Origin: Formosa sp030427735 | GTDB taxonomy: Bacteria; Bacteroidota; Bacteroidia; Flavobacteriales; Flavobacteriaceae | Direction of reading: 5' to 3' | DNA: 64,000 nucleotides | Assembly (NCBI RefSeq): GCF_051200825.1 | Contig: NZ_CP195158.1 | Location: 2,170,001 to 2,234,000 of the forward strand | In this document: piece after piece, positions 35,901 through 45,361 of the stretch | Position numbering within the stretch: the first letter of the stretch is position 1 | Layout of the letters: the number at the start of each line of letters is the position of its first letter | Translations under genes and position numbers: made by a program | The notes under the pieces: model-generated | Database searches by the model: none | Told to the model about the DNA's origin: nothing | The model's input: only the letters and a program-made list of their open reading frames with translations

Positions 35901-36641
35901 ATGAAATCGCCTTTTTCTAAAGCATTCGAAGAACATACCATTAACACTTGGTCCGACAGGTCTAAAATAAATCAGGTAGAAAGTTATTTATTATCTAATT
36001 ATTTTAAGGACAAAAACACGTCTATTTTAGATGCAGGCACAGGTAACGGCGTATTTTCATTCTATTTAGAAAAAGAACTAGGTTTCCAAAACATATCGGC
36101 TTTCGATATTATTCCAAAAATGATAGAAAGAGCTAAAAAAAATGCAACTGAAAAAACCTCGAATGTCAACTTTTTTGTTGCCGATGCTGCTCAATTACAT
36201 GATGTAAAATCTAATCAGTTTGGATATTTATGCTACTTACAACAAGTATTAAGTATGGTTCCTGAACACAGCTTAAATGCTGCTCTAAAAGAAGCTCACA
36301 GAATTGGTAACGAACACAGTACTTATTTGTTTAGTTTTTTAGATTGGCATTCTAGGTGGTACAACCCCATTTTGAGTTTAAATATAAATACAGTTCGTTT
36401 ATTAAAAGGAAAACCTGTGCAAAAACGCTATTTACCAGAACTAAAATTTAATGGCAAATTAAATAAACAATTTTACAAAAGCGATCAGCATGCAATGCTT
36501 TGGGCAAAAAAAAGAGACATTCTAAAAACCCTAAACAACACGGGGTTTGAAGTAAAAACGGTTTACAAAGAAAAAATGATAACAAACAAAAAAGGGAGTG
36601 CGCTATTTTTTGTTTGTACTAAAAAACAAGAAATCTATTAA
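35901..36641 (+). CDS. SAM-dependent methyltransferase (class I)
   Basis: A 246-residue cytoplasmic protein with motif I ILDAGTGNGVFSFYL (about 42-56), an acidic strand SAFDIIPKMIERAKKN and motif near NFFVADAAQL. These fit a Rossmann-fold class I methyltransferase. A sugar or carbamoyl-sugar hydroxyl is the likely acceptor, given the 2-bp spacing to the carbamoyltransferase gene and the 1-bp overlap with the SGNH gene. Acceptor not determinable. Confidence 0.8.
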   Translation: MKSPFSKAFEEHTINTWSDRSKINQVESYLLSNYFKDKNTSILDAGTGNGVFSFYLEKELGFQNISAFDIIPKMIERAKKNATEKTSNVNFFVADAAQLHDVKSNQFGYLCYLQQVLSMVPEHSLNAALKEAHRIGNEHSTYLFSFLDWHSRWYNPILSLNINTVRLLKGKPVQKRYLPELKFNGKLNKQFYKSDQHAMLWAKKRDILKTLNNTGFEVKTVYKEKMITNKKGSALFFVCTKKQEIY

Positions 36642-37597
36642 TGAAAAAATTAGTTCTAACATGTTTTGTCTATGGCATTCTAATACTATTAGTTTTAGAA
36701 TTAGGCGTTAGAGCTTTTCATTTAACAAAAGATTACCCTGTACGTTATATTGATAAATTTGGTGTAGAAAAATGGCAGCCCAATCAGACGGGATATTCGG
36801 TTACAGGTAATAGAAAGCAAAACTTTTCTGAATACCGAATTAACAATTCAGGTTTCAATTCTTACCGAGAGTTTACACCTTCTTCCGATAAAACAGAAAT
36901 AGCACTTGTAGGCGATTCGTTTATAGAAGGTTTTCATCAAGATTACTACAATTCTATCGGTAAAAAAATAGAAAACAACATAGGCGATATAGAGGTCTAC
37001 GAATACGGTTATGCCGGTTACGACTTAGCAGATCAACTTCACCTGATGCACCAATATCAAAACACTTTCAAACTGATAGATTATGTTTTTATTGGTCTAG
37101 AATTCGATACAGATTTACTACGTCCAGAATACAGTATTTCTAATGAAAGAATGAAGCTTGAAACGCCTGTATATAAAATATTAAGACAATGCAAATTATT
37201 AGTTTACCTACAAAGTATCGGCATTCTTGATGCTCCTAAAAATTTGATTTCTAAATTATCAAAAGCCAATAAAATTAAAGCCCAAACCACAGAGCAGGAA
37301 CTTTACCCCCTCTATCTAAACAATTTCAAGCATTTAGTTAACACTTACCATTTCGACAAAAACAAATACATTTTTTTAATAGACGCAAAAAAAACACCAG
37401 CCTCATTTTTAAACTATCTAAACAACAACCAATATCGCTATTTAGATTTTTCGGAAACATTAAATCGCTCTAAAAATAGCACCACACTTATTTACGACAT
37501 GCATTGGAACAATTACGGGAGGACTTTAATTGCGGAAACCATTGGCAGCTACGTATTACAAAGCGGCACATCCAAATCTCAATTAACCAATTTTTGA
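36641..37597 (+). CDS. SGNH-like partner of MBOAT acyltransferase, copy 2
   Basis: A 318-residue membrane-anchored protein (hydrophobic about 4-22). Block I is ALVGDSFIEGF with Ser93, and the last block is DMHWNNYGRTLIAE. The region before block I shares RAFHLTKDYPVRYI, KWQPNQTGY and RINNSGFNS with the matching region of the protein at 23596, so they are paralogues. It most likely works with the MBOAT at 32738 in O-acylation of the glycan. It starts on the last base of the methyltransferase stop codon. Confidence 0.72.
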   Translation: MKKLVLTCFVYGILILLVLELGVRAFHLTKDYPVRYIDKFGVEKWQPNQTGYSVTGNRKQNFSEYRINNSGFNSYREFTPSSDKTEIALVGDSFIEGFHQDYYNSIGKKIENNIGDIEVYEYGYAGYDLADQLHLMHQYQNTFKLIDYVFIGLEFDTDLLRPEYSISNERMKLETPVYKILRQCKLLVYLQSIGILDAPKNLISKLSKANKIKAQTTEQELYPLYLNNFKHLVNTYHFDKNKYIFLIDAKKTPASFLNYLNNNQYRYLDFSETLNRSKNSTTLIYDMHWNNYGRTLIAETIGSYVLQSGTSKSQLTNF

Positions 37598-37613
37598 ATT
37601 AAAATTTAAGTTT

Positions 37614-38696
37614 ATGGAACTCGTTATAAAACAAATAATAAATGAAAACGATTTTAAAGACTACATAAAAGCTGTAGACTCCTTTAATATTGTTAACCCT
37701 TTTTATAAGAATTTAGGAGCCAACCTAAACGATCTATTAGGTGATCAATTACATTATTTCATTTTAAAAAGCGAGCATAACACTATTTTAATACTCATGC
37801 CCTTTTTATTAAGAAAAATAAATAGCGATATAACCCAAGATACTTATTTTGATATTACTTCGCCTTACGGATATAGCGGTCCTTTATTCAATCAAAATTT
37901 AACCAAAGAACAATTAGTAAAGTTTTGGAGCCTTGTAGACGATTGGTATCGTGACAATAATGTTGTTTCAGAATTTATAAGATTTAGCCTTAACGACAAT
38001 CACAACTATTATTCTGGTACTTTAGTGCCAACGCTAACAAATGTAAAAGGAAGAATAATGCCCCATACCGATCTTTGGAATAACTTTAAGCAAAAGGTGA
38101 GAAATAACTACAGAAAAAGTATTTCCTACAACCTTAAAATACAAGTCCTACGACATAACATTACTAAAGAGAATGTACAGTTATTTCATAATATCTATAC
38201 CCAAACCATGACTAGAATTAATGCCAGTAAAGAGTATTTCTTTTCTTTCAATTATTTCAATAACATTGTAGAATTAAACCAAGGTAATTGTTTAATAGTT
38301 TTTATTTACAAAGAACATATTGCAATTTCTACAGAACTGATACTTATTTCTGGAGATACACTTTTTTCTTACCTAGGAGGTACACTTTCCGATTATTTCA
38401 ATACTAGACCCAACGACTTTTTAAAAATAGAAGTTATGAAATGGGCTAGAGATAACAATATAAACTGCTATGTTTTAGGTGGCGGCAGAGAAGATAACGA
38501 CAGCCTATACCAATACAAAAAATCGTTTTTCCCTAACGACCAAGATGTTGTATATTATACAGGCAGAAAAATTATAAACGCCACGGTTTATAAAAAACTA
38601 ACACAAGAACTTCAAAACCAAGTTGATGCACCCGATAATCAAAGCAATTATTTCCCTAGCTATAGACCACAATACACAAAAGTAAAAACTAAATAA
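37614..38696 (+). CDS. FemAB/GNAT-like acyltransferase
   Basis: A 360-residue soluble protein. The core VRNNYRKSISYNLKIQVL, FHNIYTQTMTRINASKEYFF, FSYLGGTLSDYFNTRPNDFLKIEVMKWARDNNINCYVLGGG and YQYKKSFFP matches the FemAB-like GNAT fold used in peptidoglycan bridge and exopolysaccharide tailoring. A FemAB-type enzyme would add an aminoacyl or acyl group to an amino sugar. It is the last gene of the decoration block and is followed by a 272-bp gap. Substrates unknown. Confidence 0.68.
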   Translation: MELVIKQIINENDFKDYIKAVDSFNIVNPFYKNLGANLNDLLGDQLHYFILKSEHNTILILMPFLLRKINSDITQDTYFDITSPYGYSGPLFNQNLTKEQLVKFWSLVDDWYRDNNVVSEFIRFSLNDNHNYYSGTLVPTLTNVKGRIMPHTDLWNNFKQKVRNNYRKSISYNLKIQVLRHNITKENVQLFHNIYTQTMTRINASKEYFFSFNYFNNIVELNQGNCLIVFIYKEHIAISTELILISGDTLFSYLGGTLSDYFNTRPNDFLKIEVMKWARDNNINCYVLGGGREDNDSLYQYKKSFFPNDQDVVYYTGRKIINATVYKKLTQELQNQVDAPDNQSNYFPSYRPQYTKVKTK

Positions 38697-38786
38697 ACCT
38701 TAGATTTTCACATTCTTATTACTAAAATATTTCGTCAATAACCTTAAGCTAAAAATTGATATTAAAATACAGATTCACAGTTTATT

Positions 38787-38803
38787 TTAACAATTTTTGT
38801 TAA
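38787..38803. promoter_or_regulatory. 17-bp interrupted palindrome TTAACAA-TTT-TTGTTAA
   Basis: Perfect 7-bp arms around TTT lie in the 272-bp gap before the aminotransferase gene. The size and symmetry suit a dimeric regulator. A second inverted pair TTACGGAT (38852-38859) / ATCCGTAA (38916-38923) lies downstream in the same gap and could form an mRNA leader hairpin. No TAnnTTTG promoter was found here. Confidence 0.4.
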
Positions 38804-38968
38804 CGTAAATATCTGCGATTCGTCGTTTTTATTTGATTTAGTATTAACAAATTACGGATATTTATATGTAACTAATTAATTACAGCTAATTTGTTATAAT
38901 ATTTTTATGTTCCAAATCCGTAAAAAAACATAAAAATTGTGGTAATTCATTACTTAACAATTTTGCCT

Positions 38969-40090
38969 ATGAAATCAAAAATATGGTTATCTTCTCCTCA
39001 CATGAGTGGTCATGAAATAGGATTTATTAATGAAGCTTTCGACACCAATTGGATTGCGCCTTTAGGCCCAAATGTTACCGGTTTTGAGTCGGACTTAACA
39101 TCTTATCTTCAAGAAGACAAAGAAATAGCCGCTGTAAGCTCTGGCACTTCAGCCTTGCATCTTGCGCTTATTCTTTTAAATGTAACTTATGGAGATGAAG
39201 TAATTTGCCAATCTAAAACCTTTTCGGCTTCTGCAAACCCAATAGTTTATCAAGGTGCCACTCCTATATTTATTGACAGCGAAGCAGATACTTGGAATAT
39301 TTGCCCTATTCAATTAGAGATTGCCATAAAAGATAGACTTTCTAAAGGTAAAAAACCAAAAGCCATAATTGCTGTACATTTATATGGTATGCCTTATAAA
39401 GTAAACGAAATACACGATATTTCTAAAAAATACGATATTCCGATTGTTGAAGACAGCGCAGAAGCCTTAGGCAGCACTTTCAACAATCAAAAATGTGGCA
39501 CATTTGGAGATTTCGCTATTTTATCCTTTAATGGCAATAAAATAATAACCACTTCTGGTGGTGGTGCTTTAGTTTGTAATACTCTAAAACAAAAAGAAAA
39601 AGCTGTGTTTTTGGCCACACAAGCAAAAGACCAAAACGTAGCTTACGTACACTCGCATATAGGATATAATTACAGAATGTCTAATATAGTTGCAGGAATT
39701 GGTCGCGGACAAATGATGACTTTAGACAATCATGTTCAAAAAAGAAGAAGTAATTACAATTTTTATAAATCGCAACTGGAATCTATTTCTGATATTACGT
39801 TTTTAAAAGAACCAGACCACTGCTATTCCAATCGTTGGTTAACATGCGTGCTGTTAAAAAACAAAAACGACCAAGACAAATTAAGAGTGCACCTTGAAGC
39901 CGATAATATAGAAACCAGACCTTTATGGAAACCGATGCATCAACAACCAGTATTTAAAGATGCTCCGAGTTATTTAAATGGTACTTCAGACGATTTGTTT
40001 GAAAGAGGTTTATGCTTGCCAAGTGGATCTAATTTAACCGACGAAGATTTAAACAGAACTGTAGCGCTAATCAAACAATATTTTGAATAA
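38969..40090 (+). CDS. DegT/DnrJ/EryC1/StrS (PglE-like) sugar aminotransferase
   Basis: A PLP-dependent aminotransferase of 373 residues from the chosen start. An upstream GTG at 38939 would add ten residues, but ATG at 38969 gives the usual N-terminus MKSKIWLSSPHMSG. Landmarks are SSGTSALHLAL, SKTFSASANPIVYQGATPIFID, VHLYGMP, IVEDSAEALGSTF and FNGNKIITTSGGG, containing the PLP Lys. PglE homologues aminate UDP-4-keto-6-deoxy-GlcNAc at C4. The overlapping PglF-like gene would supply that substrate and the PglD-like enzyme would acetylate the product. Confidence 0.9.
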   Translation: MKSKIWLSSPHMSGHEIGFINEAFDTNWIAPLGPNVTGFESDLTSYLQEDKEIAAVSSGTSALHLALILLNVTYGDEVICQSKTFSASANPIVYQGATPIFIDSEADTWNICPIQLEIAIKDRLSKGKKPKAIIAVHLYGMPYKVNEIHDISKKYDIPIVEDSAEALGSTFNNQKCGTFGDFAILSFNGNKIITTSGGGALVCNTLKQKEKAVFLATQAKDQNVAYVHSHIGYNYRMSNIVAGIGRGQMMTLDNHVQKRRSNYNFYKSQLESISDITFLKEPDHCYSNRWLTCVLLKNKNDQDKLRVHLEADNIETRPLWKPMHQQPVFKDAPSYLNGTSDDLFERGLCLPSGSNLTDEDLNRTVALIKQYFE

Positions 40091-41996
40091 AATAAACAAA
40101 ATACTCGTTAAACTATCCAACCGTTACGCCTCTAAATGGGTGGTGTTACTGTTTGATTTATGTTTGGTTGTATTTACGTTTTTCTTAGCCTATTTAATTC
40201 GTTATAATTTTGAAATTTCTTTCGATTTAGAGAAGTTCTTTCTCCAAATCCCATTTGTATTAATTGCAGCAACAATTAGCTTTTTTATAGTTAGCTCGCA
40301 CAGAGGCGTTGTTCGTTTTACAGGAGTTAAAGATGTTGTAAATATTGTTGTAGGTATCAACCTTTTAGCCACCATACTAATTATTTCTACGTATGTTAGC
40401 CGACAATACAAATACGATTCGATTTTTGATATTGCAGGCTCTGTTATCTACATCCATTTATTACTCAATGTTTTTTTCTTAATCGGAGCTAAATTTTTTA
40501 TAAAATCAATCTACCACAGTATCATTTCAGACCATCATTTAATGAATAAAAACGGTCATAAAATTCTAATTTATGGTGCTGGAAATTCTGGAATGGTTAC
40601 TTACGAAGCCATTACCAACGATTCAAAAAGTAATATCGAAATTTTTGGTTTTATAGATGATAACGTTAAAAAGATTGGTAAAAAAATAAACCTCTTAGAA
40701 GTTTACGATCCGAAAAAAATTACGACAGAATTCATTGAAAAACATAAAATCGATGAAATCATTATATCCATACAGGTTATAAGTTCGGAACGCTTACTAG
40801 AAATTACAAAAGAATTTTTAGCTAAATCTATAAAAGTTAAAATCACGCCACCTGTACAGCAGTGGATTGATGGTGATTTACAAGTAAGTCAAATTAAAGA
40901 TGTTAACATAGAAGATTTACTTGGCAGAGAACCCATAAGCATTAAAAACCCCGTTTTAGTAGAAGAATACGACAATAAAGTTATTTTAGTTTCGGGTGCA
41001 GCAGGGTCTATCGGTAGCGAAATAGCTAGAAAACTCACTAAGTTTAATTACAAAAAACTAATCTTGGTAGATGTTGCAGAATCGCCTTTATACGATTTAC
41101 AACAAGAATTCATTCAAAATGACATAAAACAATTTGAAGTTATTGTAGCCGATGTAAGAAATACAGTAAGAATGAATCAAATTTTCGCTTCTTACAGACC
41201 CCAATTTGTATTTCATGCAGCTGCTTACAAGCATGTTCCCTTAATGGAAAACAATCCTTACGAAGCTGTTAGTGTAAACGTTAGCGGCACCATTAACATG
41301 TCCAATCTAGCCATAAAATTTGGAGTTAATAAGTTTGTAATGATATCTACCGACAAGGCTGTTAACCCTACAAACGTCATGGGAGCTACCAAGCGCATAG
41401 CAGAACTATACATAAGCTGCTTAAATAAAAAAGGGAATACTAAATTTATAACCACTAGATTCGGTAATGTATTAGGGTCTAATGGGTCGGTTATACCTTT
41501 ATTCAAAAAGCAAATAGAAAAAGGAGGGCCTTTAACCGTAACACATAAAGATATTACGCGTTATTTCATGACCATTCCAGAAGCATGTTCTTTAGTTCTA
41601 GAAGCTGCCGCCATGGGTAACGGTGGCGAAATTTTTGTTTTCGACATGGGCAAATCTGTTAAAATATTCGATTTAGCAGTGAATATGATTACTTTATCTG
41701 GCTTAAATTACCCTACAGATATCGATATTAAAATTACGGGATTACGTCCTGGCGAAAAGATTTACGAAGAATTACTAGCCAATGGAGAAAATACCCGACC
41801 AACTTATCATGAAAAAATCATGATTGCAAAATCAAAAAAAATAGACACTAAGGTTACTTTAAATTTAATTATAGAATTGCACCAAAACAATCCTAAATGC
41901 CAAACCTTGGATATCGTTTCGAAAATCAAAGAAATTGTACCAGAATATATATCTAACAACTCCAAATTTGAAGTTTTAGATAGCCCTAGAAATTAA
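40083..41996 (+). CDS. CapD/PglF-like UDP-GlcNAc 4,6-dehydratase, membrane-bound
   Basis: A 637-residue protein with about four N-terminal membrane helices (WVVLLFDLCLVVFTFFLAYLI onward). A first nucleotide-binding domain (ILIYGAGNSGMVTYEAI) and a second, catalytic SDR domain follow: VSGAAGSIGSEIARKL, HAAAYKHVPLMENNPYEAV, STDKAVNPTNVMGATKR and ITRYFMTIPEA. The Met in NVMGATK in place of the usual SDR Tyr is typical of this family. The only in-frame start overlapping the previous gene is TTG at 40083; the next Met would remove the membrane domain, so TTG is accepted. It makes a UDP-4-keto-6-deoxy sugar. Confidence 0.9.
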   Translation: MNKINKILVKLSNRYASKWVVLLFDLCLVVFTFFLAYLIRYNFEISFDLEKFFLQIPFVLIAATISFFIVSSHRGVVRFTGVKDVVNIVVGINLLATILIISTYVSRQYKYDSIFDIAGSVIYIHLLLNVFFLIGAKFFIKSIYHSIISDHHLMNKNGHKILIYGAGNSGMVTYEAITNDSKSNIEIFGFIDDNVKKIGKKINLLEVYDPKKITTEFIEKHKIDEIIISIQVISSERLLEITKEFLAKSIKVKITPPVQQWIDGDLQVSQIKDVNIEDLLGREPISIKNPVLVEEYDNKVILVSGAAGSIGSEIARKLTKFNYKKLILVDVAESPLYDLQQEFIQNDIKQFEVIVADVRNTVRMNQIFASYRPQFVFHAAAYKHVPLMENNPYEAVSVNVSGTINMSNLAIKFGVNKFVMISTDKAVNPTNVMGATKRIAELYISCLNKKGNTKFITTRFGNVLGSNGSVIPLFKKQIEKGGPLTVTHKDITRYFMTIPEACSLVLEAAAMGNGGEIFVFDMGKSVKIFDLAVNMITLSGLNYPTDIDIKITGLRPGEKIYEELLANGENTRPTYHEKIMIAKSKKIDTKVTLNLIIELHQNNPKCQTLDIVSKIKEIVPEYISNNSKFEVLDSPRN

Positions 41997-42016
41997 ACCA
42001 AAAGCTATTAACCAAT

Positions 42017-42799
42017 ATGAAAAAATTTAAGACCAACTTATTTATAATTACCCTTACGCTTACTTATCTCTTTTTTAATTCGTGTGCTTCGCCTAAAGAA
42101 GTTGTTTATTTTCAAGACGAAGCTATAGCTGGATCAACCAAATTACCAGATTTTGAAATTCGTTTTAAACCAGACGATCTTTTAACAATAGATGTATCTG
42201 CTTTAGATCCCGAAGCCGCAAAACCATTTAATTTGCCAGCTGTATCGTATAATGCATCGGCGGTAGACCTTGCGCAAGGTACTTTAAAAATGCAAACGTA
42301 TTTAATTGACAATAATGGTAATATAGAATTTCCTGTTTTAGGAACCATTAAAATTGGTGGACTTACAAGAAGTGAGGCTAACGAGTATTTAAAATCATTA
42401 CTGATTGAATACATTAAAGACCCCATTGTTAACATCAGGTTAGCTAATTTTAGAATTACAGTTTTAGGCGAAGTTAATAAACCTGGTACGTACACCATTC
42501 CTAACGAAAAAATCACTTTAACAGAAGGCTTAGGTCTTGCTGGCGATTTAACCATATACGGAAAACGTGAAAATGTTTTTTTAATACGAGAAATTAATGG
42601 CGAAAACCGATATTATAAATTCGATTTAACCTCTATAAATGTCACCAATTCGCCGTACTATTATTTAACGCAAAACGATGTTATTTATGTAGAACCTAAC
42701 AAAGCAAGAATAAGATCGTCTAAATACAATCAAAACAATGTTGTTTTAATTTCTGCCATTGCCACCTTAGCCACTATCGTTGCCTTAATCATTAAATAA
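42017..42799 (+). CDS. Wza-like polysaccharide export outer-membrane lipoprotein
   Basis: A 260-residue lipoprotein: signal MKKFKTNLFIITLTLTYLFF ending at Cys23 (NSC|ASP), then PKEVVYFQDE, FKPDDLLTIDVSALDPEAAKPFN (Poly_export domain), an SLBB-type domain with ITVLGEVNKPGTYTIPNEKITLTEGLGLAGDLT, and a C-terminal hydrophobic helix (VVLISAIATLATIVALIIK). It would form the periplasmic/outer-membrane export channel for the glycan. The spacing to the Wzc-like gene is 0 bp, reflecting their joint complex. Confidence 0.93.
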   Translation: MKKFKTNLFIITLTLTYLFFNSCASPKEVVYFQDEAIAGSTKLPDFEIRFKPDDLLTIDVSALDPEAAKPFNLPAVSYNASAVDLAQGTLKMQTYLIDNNGNIEFPVLGTIKIGGLTRSEANEYLKSLLIEYIKDPIVNIRLANFRITVLGEVNKPGTYTIPNEKITLTEGLGLAGDLTIYGKRENVFLIREINGENRYYKFDLTSINVTNSPYYYLTQNDVIYVEPNKARIRSSKYNQNNVVLISAIATLATIVALIIK

Positions 42800-45181
42800 A
42801 TGAAAGATCAAAAGACCTTAAATAAAATTAACCTACACGACACGCTACACGTGTATTTATCGCAATGGAAATATTTTCTGATATCGGTGATATTATGTTT
42901 GCTATTGGCATTTACTTTTTTAAGATATTCTACCAATCAATATAAAAGTTCAACCATAATACAATTAAAAGACGATAAGCAAACCAATAAATTACCTGAA
43001 ATTTCAAGCTTACAAGGGCTAGGTGTAATTTCTGGTGATGCCAAAGAAGTTAAAGATGAACTGGAAATTTTAAAATCTAAAACATTAATAGAACAGGTTG
43101 TTAAAGATTTAAAGTTAAATATTTCATACCATGTACAAGGCGTTATAAAAGAAAAAGAAAGTTATTCTAATCCACCGTTCAACCTTACATTCTTTAAAGA
43201 CGATTCAATCATAAACACTATAGATACTACATTTTTTGTTACTGTAGTCTCGAACTCTAAATTCAACATTACCAATGAAGATCCGAAAACGATAACATCT
43301 TTAGGAGGAAATTCAGATACAGGAAAGACCTATAATTTTGGAGACAAATTAAACACCTCGTTTGGAGGTATTGTTATAACCCCAAACATTGGAAATTACG
43401 GTTCGCAAATTGGTGTTACTACCAAGATTAAATTTGTTCCAATAGATAAATTGGTAGAAACGTATCAAAATGGGCTACAACTAGATAATGCAGAGGGATC
43501 AAAAATCATCAAAATATCGTTAAACGGAGCCATTCAAAAAAAATCTGAAGATTTCCTAAATAAACTTATACAAAAATATAATGCCGATGTCGTTCAAGAT
43601 AAAGAAGAAGTTATTAAAGTGACATCGGACTTTATAAACAATAGACTTGATATTGTTTCGGAAGAACTACAACAAGTAGATTTAACTGCCGAAACTTTAA
43701 AAAAAGACAATCGCTTATCGGATTTAGCATCACAATCCAACATCTTTTTACAGTCGGAACGCGAAAATGAAGCCAATTTAATGGCTACCACAAATCAAAT
43801 TCAATTAATTGATTATATGGAGCAACATTTGGAACAAAATAATTCCAATAGCGATTTATTACCTGCTAATGTTGGAATAGAAGACCCTAATATTGCTCTA
43901 GTTACAAAAAGTCATAACGATTTGGTTTTACAACGCAATAGAATTCTTAAAAATTCAAGCGAAAAAAACCCAACTGTAATAAATCTTAACAACCAAATTA
44001 AGGCACTTAAAGACAATTTGGAGCAAAGTTTAAATAATTTAAAATCTTCAACACAAATCACATTAAATTCGTTAAAACGAACAGATTCAAGAATTAATGC
44101 TCAAATCTATTCTACACCTGCTAAGGAAAGACAGTTTAGAGATATTACAAGACAACAGAGCATTAAAGAATCTCTCTATCTTTATCTTTTAGAAAAGCGT
44201 GAAGAAACGGCTATTACTTTAGGCATGTCTACAGCAAATGCTAAAGTGGTAGACCCAGCAAGCACCTCTAACATTCCCGTAAGCCCTAAAAAGCTTATAG
44301 TGCTTTTAGCAGCTTTAATTTTTGGTTTGGCCATTCCTTTTCTATTCTTTTACACAAAAGATTTGCTCGACAACAAAATACACACTAAAAAAGATTTAAC
44401 TAACTTACTAGACATCCCATTTATTGCCGAAATTCCAAAAACAACAGGTAAGCTTATCAACGTACAAAAAGTAGATTATTCACCAAAAGCGGAAGCATTT
44501 AGAATACTCCGAACCAATTTAGATTTTATGCTCCAAAATATTAAAGACAGAGCGAAAATTATATACATCACCTCAACCACCAGTCAAGAAGGTAAATCAC
44601 ATACAGCAACAAATCTAGCCTTATCATTATCGTTTTCAGAGAAAAAAGTTTTATTAATTGAAACAGATATTAGGGTTCCTAGAGCATCACTCTATCTAGA
44701 TTTTGAAAATAAACTTGGCTTAACCGACTTTTTAAGTAATAATGATTTAAAGGCTAAGGATATTATAAAATCTAAAAAAGAAAATCCGTTTTTAAGTATA
44801 ATCCCTTCTGGTACCATACCACCAAACCCTGCCGAATTACTTATGAACGACAGATATTCTGATTTAATCGAAACCATTAAAAATGATTTCGATTATATTA
44901 TAGTAGATACTGCTGCTGTTGGGCTGGTTACAGATACTTTATTAATAAGTAAACATGCCGATGTATTTGTTTATGTAGTTAAAGCAAATTATTTAGACAA
45001 ACGTAGCCTACATGTAGCAGATATGATGTTTACCGAAAAGCGCTTACCAAACATGACTATGCTTTTAAATAATGTAGATCATAGACGCAGTTACGGATAC
45101 GGCTATGGTTATGGCTACGGTAACAACCCTAAAAAACAAAAACAATGGTGGCAGAAATACTTTCCTAATAAAAAAGTATAA
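42800..45181 (+). CDS. Wzc-like polysaccharide co-polymerase / BY-kinase
   Basis: A 793-residue inner-membrane protein. The N-terminal Wzz domain has a membrane helix at about 28-46; a long periplasmic coiled-coil region spans roughly 260-460; a GNVR-type segment and second helix (LIVLLAALIFGLAIPFLFFY) follow. The cytoplasmic tyrosine kinase domain has Walker A SQEGKSHTATNLAL (Lys599), Walker A' IETDIRVPRA and Walker B DYIIVDTAA. The C-terminus carries a Tyr cluster (SYGYGYGYGYG) for autophosphorylation. It controls polymer length and export together with the Wza-like protein. Confidence 0.94.
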   Translation: MKDQKTLNKINLHDTLHVYLSQWKYFLISVILCLLLAFTFLRYSTNQYKSSTIIQLKDDKQTNKLPEISSLQGLGVISGDAKEVKDELEILKSKTLIEQVVKDLKLNISYHVQGVIKEKESYSNPPFNLTFFKDDSIINTIDTTFFVTVVSNSKFNITNEDPKTITSLGGNSDTGKTYNFGDKLNTSFGGIVITPNIGNYGSQIGVTTKIKFVPIDKLVETYQNGLQLDNAEGSKIIKISLNGAIQKKSEDFLNKLIQKYNADVVQDKEEVIKVTSDFINNRLDIVSEELQQVDLTAETLKKDNRLSDLASQSNIFLQSERENEANLMATTNQIQLIDYMEQHLEQNNSNSDLLPANVGIEDPNIALVTKSHNDLVLQRNRILKNSSEKNPTVINLNNQIKALKDNLEQSLNNLKSSTQITLNSLKRTDSRINAQIYSTPAKERQFRDITRQQSIKESLYLYLLEKREETAITLGMSTANAKVVDPASTSNIPVSPKKLIVLLAALIFGLAIPFLFFYTKDLLDNKIHTKKDLTNLLDIPFIAEIPKTTGKLINVQKVDYSPKAEAFRILRTNLDFMLQNIKDRAKIIYITSTTSQEGKSHTATNLALSLSFSEKKVLLIETDIRVPRASLYLDFENKLGLTDFLSNNDLKAKDIIKSKKENPFLSIIPSGTIPPNPAELLMNDRYSDLIETIKNDFDYIIVDTAAVGLVTDTLLISKHADVFVYVVKANYLDKRSLHVADMMFTEKRLPNMTMLLNNVDHRRSYGYGYGYGYGNNPKKQKQWWQKYFPNKKV

Positions 45182-45210
45182 TATTTAAGCTTTTAATGTT
45201 TTAAAATTCC

Positions 45211-45244
45211 ATAAGCGTACAACCAACTTGTACACTTATTTTTT
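45211..45244 (+). terminator. Rho-independent terminator of the glycan cluster
   Basis: ATAAGcGTACAA (45211-45222) pairs with TTGTACaCTTAT (45228-45239) with one mismatch around a CCAAC loop, followed by a T-run to 45244. It sits 30 bp after the wzc-like stop and marks the end of the glycan operon. Confidence 0.78.
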
Positions 45245-45361
45245 GTCTTAATTATTAACTAATCATAAATAAGAAGTGTTTTAAATTAACAAATTCACAT
45301 TTAAATCGAATGAATATTAAATTTTAGCAAAAGTTTAGCTTAAACACACAAAACTAAGTAT

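Noticed and set aside
38939..38968. GTG start extending the aminotransferase by ten residues
   Set aside because: The ATG at 38969 gives the family-typical N-terminus; the extension is hydrophobic and unlike relatives.
42112..42555. 147-codon minus-strand ORF opposite the Wza-like gene
   Set aside because: The sense frame is a well-supported export lipoprotein; the antisense frame has no recognisable features.
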